From: Planctomycetota bacterium
GTDB taxonomy: Bacteria > Planctomycetota > Planctomycetia > Planctomycetales > Planctomycetaceae
NCBI GenBank assembly: GCA_018242525.1
Contig: JAFEBS010000074.1
Location: 1-64,000 of the forward strand
DNA: 64,000 nt
Direction of reading: 5' to 3'
Position numbers and translations under genes: made by a program. Each line of letters opens with the position of its first letter. Within the stretch, counting starts at the first letter, position 1. Below the pieces are notes generated by a model that ran no database searches, was not told where the DNA came from, and saw nothing but the letters and a program-made list of their open reading frames with translations. This document shows, one piece after another, positions 16,789 to 25,774 of the stretch.

Positions 16789-17732
16789 GTGTTCATTCCG
16801 GCGGTGTTCTGAATACGCTCTGCATGGTGCAGGACTTCGTTGCGAGACGGCAGCTTGATCAAACCGTCCCGGACGGCGGCAAACAAGGTCGCTGCGATCA
16901 AATCTGCGGTTGTTCCCGGATTGCGCCGATGGCCGTCGGCACGCAGCCAGTGGTCAAACTGAATCAGCGACGAACCGCTGCCGGGCTGGTGTGGCCACTG
17001 GCCGTGAATCAACTGCGATGCCCGGGTTTGCAACTCGGCAGCGGTTTCGGACCCACATTTGCGAGCCACCAGAGAATCCGGGGCGTCTGCCAGCAGCGTC
17101 AATTGAAGGCGTAGAATCGCCGCCTCCCAGGGGGCGATTCCGGGCAGCGGATGATACCCGTCGATGTTCAAGAAGTGTTGCGGATCCTGGCTCTGGTGCC
17201 AGGCGTCGATCAACCAAGGCCGTGCCGTTCCGAGCAGAAACTGAAAATCGTTGGCGTATTGCTCTGCGATCCGGTCTCGATCGGCGGCCAGTCGCATGGC
17301 TTCCTGCAACGTGACGGTGGGCAGGTCGTTCACGTCCTGAGATGCGGTGGTGCCCATCCCACCGGGGCGTGCCAGTCGGATGGCGGCGTACACCTGTTCG
17401 GCATCGTCAACGGTGGTGTGCGACAAGACATTCTGAATTCCCTCTGCCAGCGGTTGCCGGGCCGGAACGGCGGCCAGCGGGGCGATCAACAGGGCAATTC
17501 CCAGGTTGACGTTGGTTCTGGCCAGACGCTGGGTGGCATGAATCGCTTCGAAGATGGCCCGGCCCAGGCCATCGTGTTGGCTCGCAGCCAGCGGCTTACC
17601 AATCGCCACTGCGGCGCTTGTGAAGTCGCCGTACGTCAGGTCCGCGAACGAGGCGGCCGGGTGGACATTTCCCGGCTTCCGCGCAGTCGCCTCCATCAGG
17701 CAGCAGATCTCGATTTGCTCAGCCAGATTCAT
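16785..17732 (-). CDS. CitG/MdcB-like protein (triphosphoribosyl-dephospho-CoA synthase family)
   Basis: A 315-residue protein of the CitG family: KPGNVHPAASFADLTYGDF near residues 18-36, NVNLGIALLIAPL near 74-86, RPGGMGTTASQDV near 125-137 and a C-terminal helical part. Classical CitG makes the precursor of the citrate or malonate lyase prosthetic group, but no such lyase is in view. A paralogue (orf5 in Methylobacterium) is a regular member of H4MPT C1-transfer gene sets, including those of planctomycetes, with incompletely defined function; that identity fits better here because mch is nearby. It is flanked by ATGA overlaps on both sides, so it is translationally coupled to the dehydrogenase gene upstream and the PTPS-like gene downstream. 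Confidence 0.82.
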   Translation of the reverse strand: MNLAEQIEICCLMEATARKPGNVHPAASFADLTYGDFTSAAVAIGKPLAASQHDGLGRAIFEAIHATQRLARTNVNLGIALLIAPLAAVPARQPLAEGIQNVLSHTTVDDAEQVYAAIRLARPGGMGTTASQDVNDLPTVTLQEAMRLAADRDRIAEQYANDFQFLLGTARPWLIDAWHQSQDPQHFLNIDGYHPLPGIAPWEAAILRLQLTLLADAPDSLVARKCGSETAAELQTRASQLIHGQWPHQPGSGSSLIQFDHWLRADGHRRNPGTTADLIAATLFAAVRDGLIKLPSRNEVLHHAERIQNTAGMNT

Positions 17733-18712
17733 GACAGGGACTTCGCCGGGAACTCGACGATCACCTTGATGGCTCCCTCGCGTCGATCACGGAACAATTC
17801 GAATGCTTCCTGGACCCGCGCCAGAGGAAAGCGGTGGGTGATGATTGGCGACACATCAACGCGCCCTTCGCTGATCCACTGCATGGCCAGCGGGAAATCG
17901 CGGCAGAAATCCGGACCGACAGACGTATGGACCGTGACATTCTTGAAAAACAGATCCCGCCAGCGCAGGTCATTAATCCGCGCCGGGGGGACGCCGAACG
18001 ACAGCAGGCGTCCTCCCTGACGACACAGGTCGATGCACAGGTTCAGTTGTTGGTCAGCATGTCCGACGCATTCGATCACGATTTCCGGCAGGTTGCCATC
18101 GAGGATCTGGCGGACGGCCGCGACGGGTTCCCGGGTCGCGTTGCAGACGGTAGCCGTCGCACCCATCCGGGGACTGACATTCAGGCGGCTTTGCAACAGA
18201 TCGATCCCGATGATCTGGCGTGCCCCCATGTTGCGCAAGGCGGCATTCATCAACTGACCCATCGGCCCCTGACCGACGATGGCGACATCGACATCCAGCA
18301 GATTCGGCAGTTTTTTCAGGGCGAAGATCGCCGTTCCCAGCGGCTGTGCCATCAGCGCCTGTTCTTCGGGAATGTTCGTTGCCACGCTGATGGCCTGATT
18401 CTCATTCAACACATACCGCTCGAAGAATCCCTGTTGGGCCACGGGGACCGCCAGGACCCGGTCACCCACCTTCCACCGGTGCCCATTGGTGGCAATCACA
18501 GTTCCGATCATCTCATGCAGCGAATGTCCAACTTCGATCGGCCATTCATCCCAGCCATTGAAATAGGGAAGATCTGATCCGCACAGGCAGGTGGTTTCCG
18601 GCTGAAAGATGATCTGTCCGGAACAGCCGTCTGGTGGCGTTGCCGCCAGGACCGGTTCGGGAACGTCGATCAGGCGGATCTTTCCGGGCGCGTACATGTC
18701 ACCGGCCAGCAT
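17729..18712 (-). CDS. Medium-chain alcohol dehydrogenase-like protein without the structural-zinc loop
   Basis: A 327-residue MDR-superfamily oxidoreductase. The catalytic-zinc region has C44 (CLCGSDLPYF), H63 and E67 (VGHSLHEMIG); the nucleotide-binding fold carries VGQGPMGQL near 147-155. The four-cysteine loop that holds the structural zinc in classical members is absent: the sequence runs directly from DRVLAVP to QQGFFERYVL. It is closest in character to sorbitol/threonine-dehydrogenase-like MDRs; substrate unknown. It is the first gene of an operon coupled by ATGA overlaps to the CitG-like and PTPS-like genes, so a link to C1 or cofactor chemistry is possible (inference). Confidence 0.8.
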   Translation of the reverse strand: MLAGDMYAPGKIRLIDVPEPVLAATPPDGCSGQIIFQPETTCLCGSDLPYFNGWDEWPIEVGHSLHEMIGTVIATNGHRWKVGDRVLAVPVAQQGFFERYVLNENQAISVATNIPEEQALMAQPLGTAIFALKKLPNLLDVDVAIVGQGPMGQLMNAALRNMGARQIIGIDLLQSRLNVSPRMGATATVCNATREPVAAVRQILDGNLPEIVIECVGHADQQLNLCIDLCRQGGRLLSFGVPPARINDLRWRDLFFKNVTVHTSVGPDFCRDFPLAMQWISEGRVDVSPIITHRFPLARVQEAFELFRDRREGAIKVIVEFPAKSLS

Positions 18713-18796
18713 GTCGTTTTCTCGAGAGGATCGTGGATTGCAGGGCAGGGGACTGGGACCAGGAATCGGGGACCTGAAGTCACCGCCTGACTATGA

Positions 18797-18861
18797 CACT
18801 AGCCCGCCGCTCCAGCAAGTGATCCCCGCTGGGGGACGCTTGCTGGAGCGGCGGGCTAGTG
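18797..18861. repeat. Perfect 23-bp inverted repeat, ACTAGCCCG family
   Basis: The arm cactagcccgccgctccagc(aag) at 18797-18819 is perfectly inverted at 18839-18861, and the 19-base loop itself contains a tcccc/gggga stem. The arm resembles the one at 42022-42092 (ACTAGCCCG, then CGC and AGC-AG), which suggests a dispersed family. It lies between the dehydrogenase gene and the fusA terminator. Confidence 0.85.
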
Positions 18862-18871
18862 AAAATCGACA

Positions 18872-18899
18872 GCAGGACGGTCCCTGCGGACCGTCCTGC
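18872..18899 (-). terminator. Probable fusA terminator
   Basis: A perfect 12-bp stem (gcaggacggtcc / ggaccgtcctgc) with a CTGC loop lies 11 bp after the EF-G stop. On the minus strand it is followed by a short T-containing run (cgatttt), which fits an intrinsic terminator, if a weak one. Confidence 0.65.
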
Positions 18900-18910
18900 C
18901 GAAACCGCAA

Positions 18911-21058
18911 TTACTTCATCGCCGCCCGTTCGGCCTTTTCCTTCAGCCGCTTTTCGACGACTTCGTCCTGCAGCCCGCGTGGCAGCATCGCATAGCGGGC
19001 GAATTCCATGCTGAACGTTCCCTTGCCCTGCGTCATCGACCGCAGTTCGTTCGCGTAATCGAACATGCTGGCCAGTGGCACTTCGGCAATGATGACCGCG
19101 ATCCCCATGTTGGTTTCCGTCGAATTCACCAGGCCGCGCTTGCTGGACAGGTGTCCGGTCACGTTCCCCTGGTACTCGTCGGGAACTTCCACTTCCAGTT
19201 TCATGATCGGCTCCAGCAGGCCGATGCCGGCCTTCTTGAGCGTTTCACGCATGCAGTCGAACGCACAGATGTTGAACGCCATTTCGGACGAATCGACATC
19301 GTGATAACTGCCGTCCTGCAGGATCATCTGAACATTCACCACTTCGCATTCACACAGTGGACCCTTGACCATGGCCCGCTTGAATCCTTCGTCGATCGGC
19401 TTGATGTATTCCTTGGGAATACGACCGCCGGTGACATCGTTGACGAATTCGTAGGGGATGGCGCTGTCTTCCGGCAGTGGAACCAGCTTGCCCACAACGT
19501 GACCGAACTGGCCGGAGCCCCCGGTCTGCTTCTTGTGCTTGTAGTTAAACTCGACCTCACGCGTCGGCGTTTCGCGGTAGGCGACGCGGGGGTTCCCAAC
19601 GATACATTCGACGCCGTATTCTCGCTTGATACGTTCAACGTAGATGTCCAGGTGCAGTTGACCCATACCGGCAATCAATGTCTGGCCGGTTTCTTCGTCG
19701 GTCAGCACGCGGAACGTCGGGTCTTCGCGGCGGAATCGTTCCAGGGCCTTGCCCAGCTTGTCGGCACCATCCCGCTTGGCAGGCTCAATGCTCAGCCGGA
19801 TCACGGCATCGGGAACATAGATGCTTTCCAGCGAATAGGTGATCCCTTCGCTGCAGAACGTATCCCCCGAGGCGCAGTCGACCCCGACCAGGGCGACGAT
19901 GTCGCCGGCTTCCGCCACATCCACGTCTTCGCGATCGTTGGCATGCATGCGCACCAGGCGACCGAACCGCACCTTCTTGCCGGTACGGGTGTTGAAGTAG
20001 CTTTCGCCCTTCACGATTTTGCCCTGGTAGATTCGCGTATAGGTCAGTTGGCCGTACTGCTCGACGACCGTCTTGAACGCCATGCAGACCAGTGGCAGAT
20101 TCGGATCGGAGGCGAGGTTGACGCGGTTCCAGTTGGGGTCCTTGGTTTCCTCTTCCGAAGTTGGTTTCTTGAGCTGATCGATGGCGGTCATCTGGCGGTC
20201 CAGCGGACACGGCAGATAGTACGTGACACCGTCAAGTGCTTCCTGAACACCCTTGTTCTTGTAGGCCGATCCCATCATCACCGGGGTGATCTGCAGGGCG
20301 ATTGTCGCCTCGCGGATCACGGTGCGGATTTCGTCCACGCTGATCTCGGATTCTTCCAGCAGCTTTTCCATCAGGCTGTCGCTGAACATGGACAGCGATT
20401 CCAGCATCTGGTGCCGGGCTTCATTGGCCTTTTCTGTGTAAGCTGCGGGAATTGGCTCGCGTCGAATGAATTCGCCGTCTTCACCATCGAAGTAAACGGC
20501 CTGCATGGTGATCAAGTCGATCACGCCCTCAAAGGCCATTTCGACTCCCATCGGGTACTGCAGCGGGACAGGGATCACACCCAGCTTTTCGCGGATCTGG
20601 GAAATAACTTTGAACGGATTGGCACCCGTACGGTCCATCTTGTTGATAAAGGCAATCCGGGGAACCTTGTACCGCTTCATCTGGCGATCGACTGTCAGCG
20701 ACTGGCTCTGGACGCCGCCCACCGAGCAGAGCACCAGGATGGCCCCGTCGAGGACGCGCAGCGATCGTTCCACTTCCACCGTGAAGTCCACGTGGCCGGG
20801 GGTGTCGATGACGTTGATGGTGATTTCGCCCATGTCTTTGTTGGGCCAGCGGACTTGCGTTGCCGCCGCGGTGATGGTGATCCCTTTTTCCCGTTCCAGT
20901 TCCATGAAGTCCATGGTTGCACCGACTTTGTCCTTGCCCTTGACTTCGTGAATCTCATGGATTCGGCCGGAGTAGAACAGGATTCGTTCGGTCAGGGTGG
21001 TTTTGCCCGAGTCGATGTGGGCCGAGATACCGATGTTGCGGACTTTTTCGAGGTTCAT
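18911..21058 (-). CDS. fusA: Elongation factor G (spd/mitochondrial-type EF-G1)
   Basis: A 715-residue ribosomal translocase GTPase, cytosolic. The P-loop reads AHIDSGKTTLTERILFYSG (about 13-31), where most bacterial EF-Gs have AHIDAGKTT; the following RIHEIHEVKGKDKVGATMDFMELEREKGITI resembles mitochondrial EF-G1. NKMDRTGAN is the G4 motif, and the C-terminal domains IV-V end YAMLPRGLQDEVVEKRLKEKAERAAMK. These features fit the spdEFG1 subfamily of Spirochaetes, Planctomycetes and Deltaproteobacteria. Planctomycetes often encode more than one EF-G; this copy is not in a str operon, having no rpsL, rpsG or tuf beside it. ATG 21058 (MNLEKVRN) matches the family N-terminus; the in-frame 21109 start would add 17 atypical residues. 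Confidence 0.95.
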   Translation of the reverse strand: MNLEKVRNIGISAHIDSGKTTLTERILFYSGRIHEIHEVKGKDKVGATMDFMELEREKGITITAAATQVRWPNKDMGEITINVIDTPGHVDFTVEVERSLRVLDGAILVLCSVGGVQSQSLTVDRQMKRYKVPRIAFINKMDRTGANPFKVISQIREKLGVIPVPLQYPMGVEMAFEGVIDLITMQAVYFDGEDGEFIRREPIPAAYTEKANEARHQMLESLSMFSDSLMEKLLEESEISVDEIRTVIREATIALQITPVMMGSAYKNKGVQEALDGVTYYLPCPLDRQMTAIDQLKKPTSEEETKDPNWNRVNLASDPNLPLVCMAFKTVVEQYGQLTYTRIYQGKIVKGESYFNTRTGKKVRFGRLVRMHANDREDVDVAEAGDIVALVGVDCASGDTFCSEGITYSLESIYVPDAVIRLSIEPAKRDGADKLGKALERFRREDPTFRVLTDEETGQTLIAGMGQLHLDIYVERIKREYGVECIVGNPRVAYRETPTREVEFNYKHKKQTGGSGQFGHVVGKLVPLPEDSAIPYEFVNDVTGGRIPKEYIKPIDEGFKRAMVKGPLCECEVVNVQMILQDGSYHDVDSSEMAFNICAFDCMRETLKKAGIGLLEPIMKLEVEVPDEYQGNVTGHLSSKRGLVNSTETNMGIAVIIAEVPLASMFDYANELRSMTQGKGTFSMEFARYAMLPRGLQDEVVEKRLKEKAERAAMK

Positions 21059-21109
21059 AGCTTGTACTGTTTTAAAATCGCGGTTGGAAACGGGTTGTGG
21101 CACCGGCAA

Positions 21110-21572
21110 ACAGACCGGAGCCGACAGGGTGGAAACAACACAACCCTTGAGAGGCTCGTGAGTTGCGAGTCCTCATTCGCGGCTGCGGGAATTTCACTGG
21201 GGGTTAGACGTTGGTGGGATGCCTCGTGAAGCGCTCGGAAAGAATGGCCGGCGAACAGGTTCACCACAGTGAGGCGCTGCGATGAACCTTACCGAACTGA
21301 GCGAATCGTGGATTTCCTGGGCATGTTACATCCGCTGTACTGGACAAGCCGTGCCATGGCAAGTCGTCGGTGAGTCTGGCCTTCAAGTTGCGCTGGGCGG
21401 ACACTTCTTCCGCGCCATCCATGCAAGAGCTCAAATATTAACGGCAAAATTGCTCTGCGGGAAGAGCGGAATCCCGACTTCATCCGAAATTCTTGGTCCC
21501 GGGGATCTGGCCAGAGGGAATCCGGTGCGATCGACTTTGAGCCTGGACGGTGTCGCTGCCGACTTCATCGCT
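21110..21572. other. Gap upstream of fusA without a convincing gene
   Basis: This stretch presumably holds the fusA promoter. The small open frames here (for example 21282-21611 on the plus strand) show no family resemblance and no ribosome-binding site. Near 21208 the text gttggtgggatgcctcg resembles the 3' end of the DUF1598 gene and may be a decayed repeat. Confidence 0.5.
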
Positions 21573-21734
21573 TCACACGTACGCGTTTCCTGCGACTGCT
21601 GTGACTCGTGAGTCGTAATCTTCGTCGTCGTAGTGCTCGTTGAACAGATTGCCCCGATTTCTGGCGCAACCGCAGACCAATGTCGCGATCAAGATGATCG
21701 AGAACACGCGAACAAGCGAGGGAGAGGCGTTCAT
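21573..21734 (-). CDS. Small putative lipoprotein (53 residues)
   Basis: A short frame that starts MNASPSLVRVFSIILIATLV and continues CGCARNRG, which is a typical lipoprotein leader with Cys at the end of the hydrophobic segment. A strongly acidic and Tyr-rich stretch follows (NEHYDDEDYDSRV), then the stop. It lies 96 bp downstream of another lipoprotein gene on the same strand, so the two may be cotranscribed. Function unknown. The lipobox and the neighbour are the evidence; the shortness limits confidence. Confidence 0.55.
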   Translation of the reverse strand: MNASPSLVRVFSIILIATLVCGCARNRGNLFNEHYDDEDYDSRVTAVAGNAYV

Positions 21735-21830
21735 CGGATTTGTTCAATCGTTTCCTGAGAGGTTGTCGTGGCTCGCACGCGATTCTGGAGTGACGAAGTG
21801 CGGCTTTGGTTGTCCGTGACCTGAATGGCC

Positions 21831-22367
21831 TTAATCCCGCTGCTTGTTGGATTCCATGTTGAAATCAAAATCGAGTCCGATACGTTCAAAGCCGTCTTGA
21901 CGGTAACTGGGCCAGCTTTCGGGGTCGATGACAGACAGTCCGCGGACAGCAACTTTGGGGATGCGGATTTCACCGGGAAGTGGCACAGCATCAACCCGCA
22001 CCCCGGAATTCTTGAAGAGTCGGTTGAGGTAGGGGAGTTTGCTGACCATGCCTGTGTCGTGAGAATGAAACTCTTGCGGATGAAATCGGACGGCGTCCGC
22101 CAGCACGATCGTCGTCTCGTCGATCGAAGCCACCCGTCCCGCGATCCTTCCCGTAGGGTGCGGGCTGTTTACCCCGGCGTCTGCTGCGGGGAGCAATGCC
22201 TGGATTTCGCAATACTCGCCGGTTTGGACCCGGTCCCAGGCCGTCGGCGTCACGCTGCTGACCATCCGAAGTGGCTCGGTTGGACCAAGGTTGGCAATCA
22301 GGCAACCCGACAACGACCAGATCAAGGCAAGAGCGAAAGGCCAGTTCCCGACACGCCGCAGATTCAT
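21831..22367 (-). CDS. Putative lipoprotein of unknown function
   Basis: A 178-residue protein. From ATG 22367 it begins MNLRRVGNWPFALALIWSLSG then C, a clear lipoprotein signal with lipobox LSGC. The mature part has EPLRMVSSVTPTAWDRVQTG, a beta-rich region RIAGRVASIDETTIVLADAV, and SKLPYLNRLFKNSGVRVDAV. No named family recognised. The RIAGRVASIDETTIVLADA segment could form an Sm-like or OB-type strand pattern (guess). The longer frame from 22415 would put 16 residues before the signal and was rejected. It is followed by a second, very small lipoprotein gene. Confidence 0.65.
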   Translation of the reverse strand: MNLRRVGNWPFALALIWSLSGCLIANLGPTEPLRMVSSVTPTAWDRVQTGEYCEIQALLPAADAGVNSPHPTGRIAGRVASIDETTIVLADAVRFHPQEFHSHDTGMVSKLPYLNRLFKNSGVRVDAVPLPGEIRIPKVAVRGLSVIDPESWPSYRQDGFERIGLDFDFNMESNKQRD

Positions 22368-22617
22368 AGTGATTGCCCTGAGCGCCAAAATGGTTGCCTG
22401 AAGCGACCAGGGCATCTACCCCAAATCCCATCCGTCGGGCAAGGCGGAATCGTACCCGGCGAGAATCCGGTCGACGCTGTGATTTCCGTACAACGCACGC
22501 GAATTTCTGGAGTTGCGTCCGCCGGTGCCCGGGAACGCACGTCTCCGCAGTTATCGAGACAATTCAACTTCGGCAAGAGATGCCGTTGCCGACAATTTTC
22601 AGCCCATCAAACAAAAC

Positions 22618-22645
22618 AGCCCGGTGCTTTTGCGAGCACCGGGCT
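22618..22645 (-). terminator. ppdK intrinsic terminator
   Basis: A perfect 11-bp stem (agcccggtgct / agcaccgggct) with a 6-base loop lies 20 bp after the ppdK stop. On the minus strand it is followed by gttttgttt, a good T-rich tail. Confidence 0.85.
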
Positions 22646-22665
22646 TTCGAGCGGACGACAGGCAA

Positions 22666-25398
22666 TTACTTGCTGGCCAGAGCCTGCTGAGCGGCTGCCA
22701 GGCGGGCAACGGGAACTCGGCGGGGTGAACAGCTGACATAGTTCAAACCAATATCGTGGCAGAACATGACCGAGGCGGGATCGCCACCGTGTTCGCCGCA
22801 GATCCCGATCTTCAGATCGGGTCGCGACGAACGACCGCGATCGACACCGATCCGCATCACGTCTCCGACGCCTTCCTGATCGATCGTCTGGAACGGATCG
22901 CTGCCGATGATGTCATGTTCACGGTAGTAACCGATGAACGGACCATAATCGTCGCGGCTGATGGCCAGCGTCGTCTGGGTCAGGTCGTTGGTTCCGAAAC
23001 TGAAGAACTCGGCTTCCTTGGCGATCTGGTCGGCGCGAATGGCGGCGCGCGGGACTTCGATCATCGTTCCGACCAGGTATTCCAGCGTCACACCGGATTC
23101 CGCGAAGACCGCTTCCGCAGCGGCGCGGATGATCTTCTCCTGGTGCTTGAACTCGGTCACGAACCCGGCCAGCGGGACCATGACTTCGGGGACAACGCTG
23201 ATCCCCTCCTTCTTCACCAGGACGGCCGCTTCGAAGATCGCCCGAGCCTGCATCGCCGTGATTTCGGGATAAACGATCCCCAGGCGGCAGCCACGGTGAC
23301 CGAGCATCGGGTTGGCTTCGTGCAGTTCCGCCACGCGACGCTTCACGGCATCAACCGTGCTGCTGGTCCACGAAGCCAGCTTCTGCGCCAGGTCCGGCTG
23401 CTCTTCCAGGTGGCGATCCGACAGGAACTCGTGCAGCGGCGGGTCCAGCAGGCGGATGGTTACCGGGCGGCCATTCATGCTGCGGAACAGGCCGGCAAAG
23501 TCGGCTCGCTGGAACGGCAGCAGCTTGGCCAGTGCCTCTTCGCGAGTTTCCCGGGTTTCGGCAACGATCATGTGACGGATTTCGTCCAGATGGTCGAAGA
23601 ACATGTGCTCGGTCCGGCACAGGCCGATTCCCTCGGCTCCGAATGCCACCGCTTCGTCCGCCTGGCTGGGGGTGTCAGAGTTCGTGCGAACCCGCAGCTT
23701 GCGATGCTTGTCGACCCAACCCATCAGTTGAGCGTAGCGGCGATAGGTTTCAGATTCTTCCGGCTTCAGCGTCTTCTGGACCAGCACCTGGATGACTTCG
23801 CTGGCGATGGTCTGCACCTTGCCTTCGAAGACTTCGCCGGTGAATCCGTCCATGCTGATGAAGTCACCTGCTTTCAGCGTCTTGCCAGCGACCTTGACAG
23901 TGCTGGTGGTGTAATCGACGTCGATGGCCGAGCACCCGACGATACAGGCCTTCCCCATCTGGCGGCTGACCAGTGCGGCGTGCGAACTGGCACCGCCTGT
24001 GGCGGTCAGAATGCCCTTGGCCGCCTTCATCCCGCGGAGGTCTTCCGGGCTGGTTTCCTTGCGGACCAGGATGATGTCGATGTTAGGGTTCTTTTCGTGG
24101 AATTTTTCAGCTTCGTCGGCGAACAGGCAGATCACTCCAGACGCAGCACCGGGACCGGCGTTGATCCCCTTGGCCAGGAAGCGACCTTCCCGGGTGGCGG
24201 CCAGTTTCGAGGCCGGGTCGAAGATCGGCTGCAGCAACTGGGCCAGGTCGTCGGCGGGAATCCGTCGCTTCTGCAACGCTTCGGTTTCGGTGATCAGGCC
24301 TTCGTTGACCAGGTCGACCGCAATGCGAACAGCAGCAAACCCGGTGCGCTTCGCGTTCCGGGTCTGCAGCATGTAAACCTTGTTCCGCTGGATTGTGAAC
24401 TCGATGTCCTGCACTTCCTTGTAGTGCTTTTCGAGCTTCTTGCCGATTTCGTTCAGTTGGGCGTATGAAGCGGGCATGTCATTGGCCAGTGTTTCTTCGA
24501 TCCGCTTGGGGGTTCGAATGCCAGCGACGACGTCTTCCCCCTGGGCGTTGATCAGGTAGTCCCCGCAGAAGCCTGGAGTTCCCAGGGCACAGTCACGGGT
24601 CAGGCCCACGCCGGTGGCACAATCGTCGCCAAGGTTGCCGAACACCATGGCCTGAACGTTGGCGGCGGTGCCCCATTCGTGTGGAATGCCGTATGTACGA
24701 CGGTAAACCATGGCGCGGTCGTTCATCCAGCTGCCAAAGACGGCGCCGATGGCACCCCAGACCTGTTCCATCGGATCGGTCGGGAAGTCCTTGCCGGCGC
24801 GGGACTTGATCAGCTGCTTGAATTCCGCCACCAGTTCCTTCAGAGCCTTGACGGACAGGCCCGAATCTTCGGCGACCCCTTCGTGTTCGCGCTTGTGTTC
24901 CAGGGCGACTTCAAACGGATCCCCTTCGGTCTTGTCTTTGGGCTTCAGTTCCAGCACGACGTCGCCATACATCTGGACGAATCGGCGGTAGCTGTCCCAG
25001 GCGGACCGCTCGTTGCCCGTCTGCTTGGCCAGGGCGACGACGGTGGTGTCGTTCAGGCCGATGTTCAGCACGGTATCCATCATCCCGGGCATCGATTCGC
25101 GGGCACCGGAACGGCACGAGAAGAGCAGGGGATTGGTGGCGGAACCGAATTCCGCTCCCATCGCCTTTTCAACGCGCTTCAGCGAGTCCAGCACCTGCTG
25201 TTTCAGTTCGGGCGGGAACGTGCGATTGTTCGCGTAGTAATAGGTGCAGACTTCCGTGGTCAGCGTGAAGCCGGCGGGAACGGGCAATCCAATTCGCACC
25301 ATTTCGGCCAGGTTGGCCCCTTTGCCCCCCAACAGGGTCTTCATGGAGGCGTCACCGTCAGCCACACCATCGCCGAAATAGTAGACGTATTGAGTCAT
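22666..25398 (-). CDS. ppdK: Pyruvate, phosphate dikinase (EC 2.7.9.1)
   Basis: A 910-residue cytosolic enzyme interconverting pyruvate + ATP + Pi and PEP + AMP + PPi. The N-terminal ATP-grasp part starts YYFGDGVADGDASMKTLLGGKGANLAEM and has GTPGFCGDYLINAQGEDVVAG; the swivelling phosphohistidine domain has TGGASSHAALVSRQMGKACI, with the catalytic His at about residue 474; the C-terminal PEP/pyruvate TIM barrel ends with FGTNDLTQTTLAISRDD and GICGEHGGDP, containing the catalytic Cys. Length is normal for the family (about 880-910). ATG 25398 (MTQYVYYFG) has ggaagga 7-13 bases upstream and was preferred to the in-frame 25440. It is monocistronic, with its own terminator. Confidence 0.96.
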   Translation of the reverse strand: MTQYVYYFGDGVADGDASMKTLLGGKGANLAEMVRIGLPVPAGFTLTTEVCTYYYANNRTFPPELKQQVLDSLKRVEKAMGAEFGSATNPLLFSCRSGARESMPGMMDTVLNIGLNDTTVVALAKQTGNERSAWDSYRRFVQMYGDVVLELKPKDKTEGDPFEVALEHKREHEGVAEDSGLSVKALKELVAEFKQLIKSRAGKDFPTDPMEQVWGAIGAVFGSWMNDRAMVYRRTYGIPHEWGTAANVQAMVFGNLGDDCATGVGLTRDCALGTPGFCGDYLINAQGEDVVAGIRTPKRIEETLANDMPASYAQLNEIGKKLEKHYKEVQDIEFTIQRNKVYMLQTRNAKRTGFAAVRIAVDLVNEGLITETEALQKRRIPADDLAQLLQPIFDPASKLAATREGRFLAKGINAGPGAASGVICLFADEAEKFHEKNPNIDIILVRKETSPEDLRGMKAAKGILTATGGASSHAALVSRQMGKACIVGCSAIDVDYTTSTVKVAGKTLKAGDFISMDGFTGEVFEGKVQTIASEVIQVLVQKTLKPEESETYRRYAQLMGWVDKHRKLRVRTNSDTPSQADEAVAFGAEGIGLCRTEHMFFDHLDEIRHMIVAETRETREEALAKLLPFQRADFAGLFRSMNGRPVTIRLLDPPLHEFLSDRHLEEQPDLAQKLASWTSSTVDAVKRRVAELHEANPMLGHRGCRLGIVYPEITAMQARAIFEAAVLVKKEGISVVPEVMVPLAGFVTEFKHQEKIIRAAAEAVFAESGVTLEYLVGTMIEVPRAAIRADQIAKEAEFFSFGTNDLTQTTLAISRDDYGPFIGYYREHDIIGSDPFQTIDQEGVGDVMRIGVDRGRSSRPDLKIGICGEHGGDPASVMFCHDIGLNYVSCSPRRVPVARLAAAQQALASK

Positions 25399-25723
25399 GC
25401 GCAGTCCTTCCAAACCCGGCTGCCGCGTGAGCAGCCGCAAAAAAGGGATCGGCCGGCAGTTCTGTCAGCCGACCTGTCAGGGGAACCTCGGGGCGAACAA
25501 TCAGCGCCCGAGGATTTCCACTCGTTCTCGACGGCGAAAAGTACCGATCGACCGACGGAAGTTCAAGCCTGGGGCGAGAACGTCGTCAGGTGCCGATCGC
25601 ATTCGGCCGTGTTTCGAGCACAGACGGAGCGCTGTTGGCTCAAGACAAACGAAGATTTCACATCAGTCAGGTCTGAGTCAAAGTTGTTCTGTTCCTTTGA
25701 CTCGATGAAGTGTATTCCGGGTG

Positions 25724-25760
25724 TGAATCGGCCGGGCTTGATGGGGCCTCGGCCGATTCA
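25724..25760 (-). terminator. Hairpin after the DUF1559 gene, possible terminator
   Basis: A perfect 11-bp stem (tgaatcggccg / cggccgattca) with an inner GGCC pairing lies 14 bp after the DUF1559 stop. There is no obvious T-run, so termination is plausible but not certain. The rest of 25399-25723, upstream of ppdK, shows no gene and presumably holds its promoter. Confidence 0.5.
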
Positions 25761-25774
25761 TCGAAACTCATTGA

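Noticed and set aside
19151..21229. 692-codon open frame on the plus strand
   Set aside because: It is exactly antisense to fusA, which is unmistakable. Its translation has no domain resemblance and the His/Gln/Asp-rich composition of a mirror frame of a GC-rich gene.
21282..21611. 109-codon plus-strand frame upstream of fusA
   Set aside because: No ribosome-binding site, no family resemblance, and it overlaps the end of a better supported small lipoprotein frame on the other strand.
22756..24468. 570-codon open frame on the plus strand
   Set aside because: Antisense to ppdK, with composition typical of a complementary-strand shadow and no recognisable motif.
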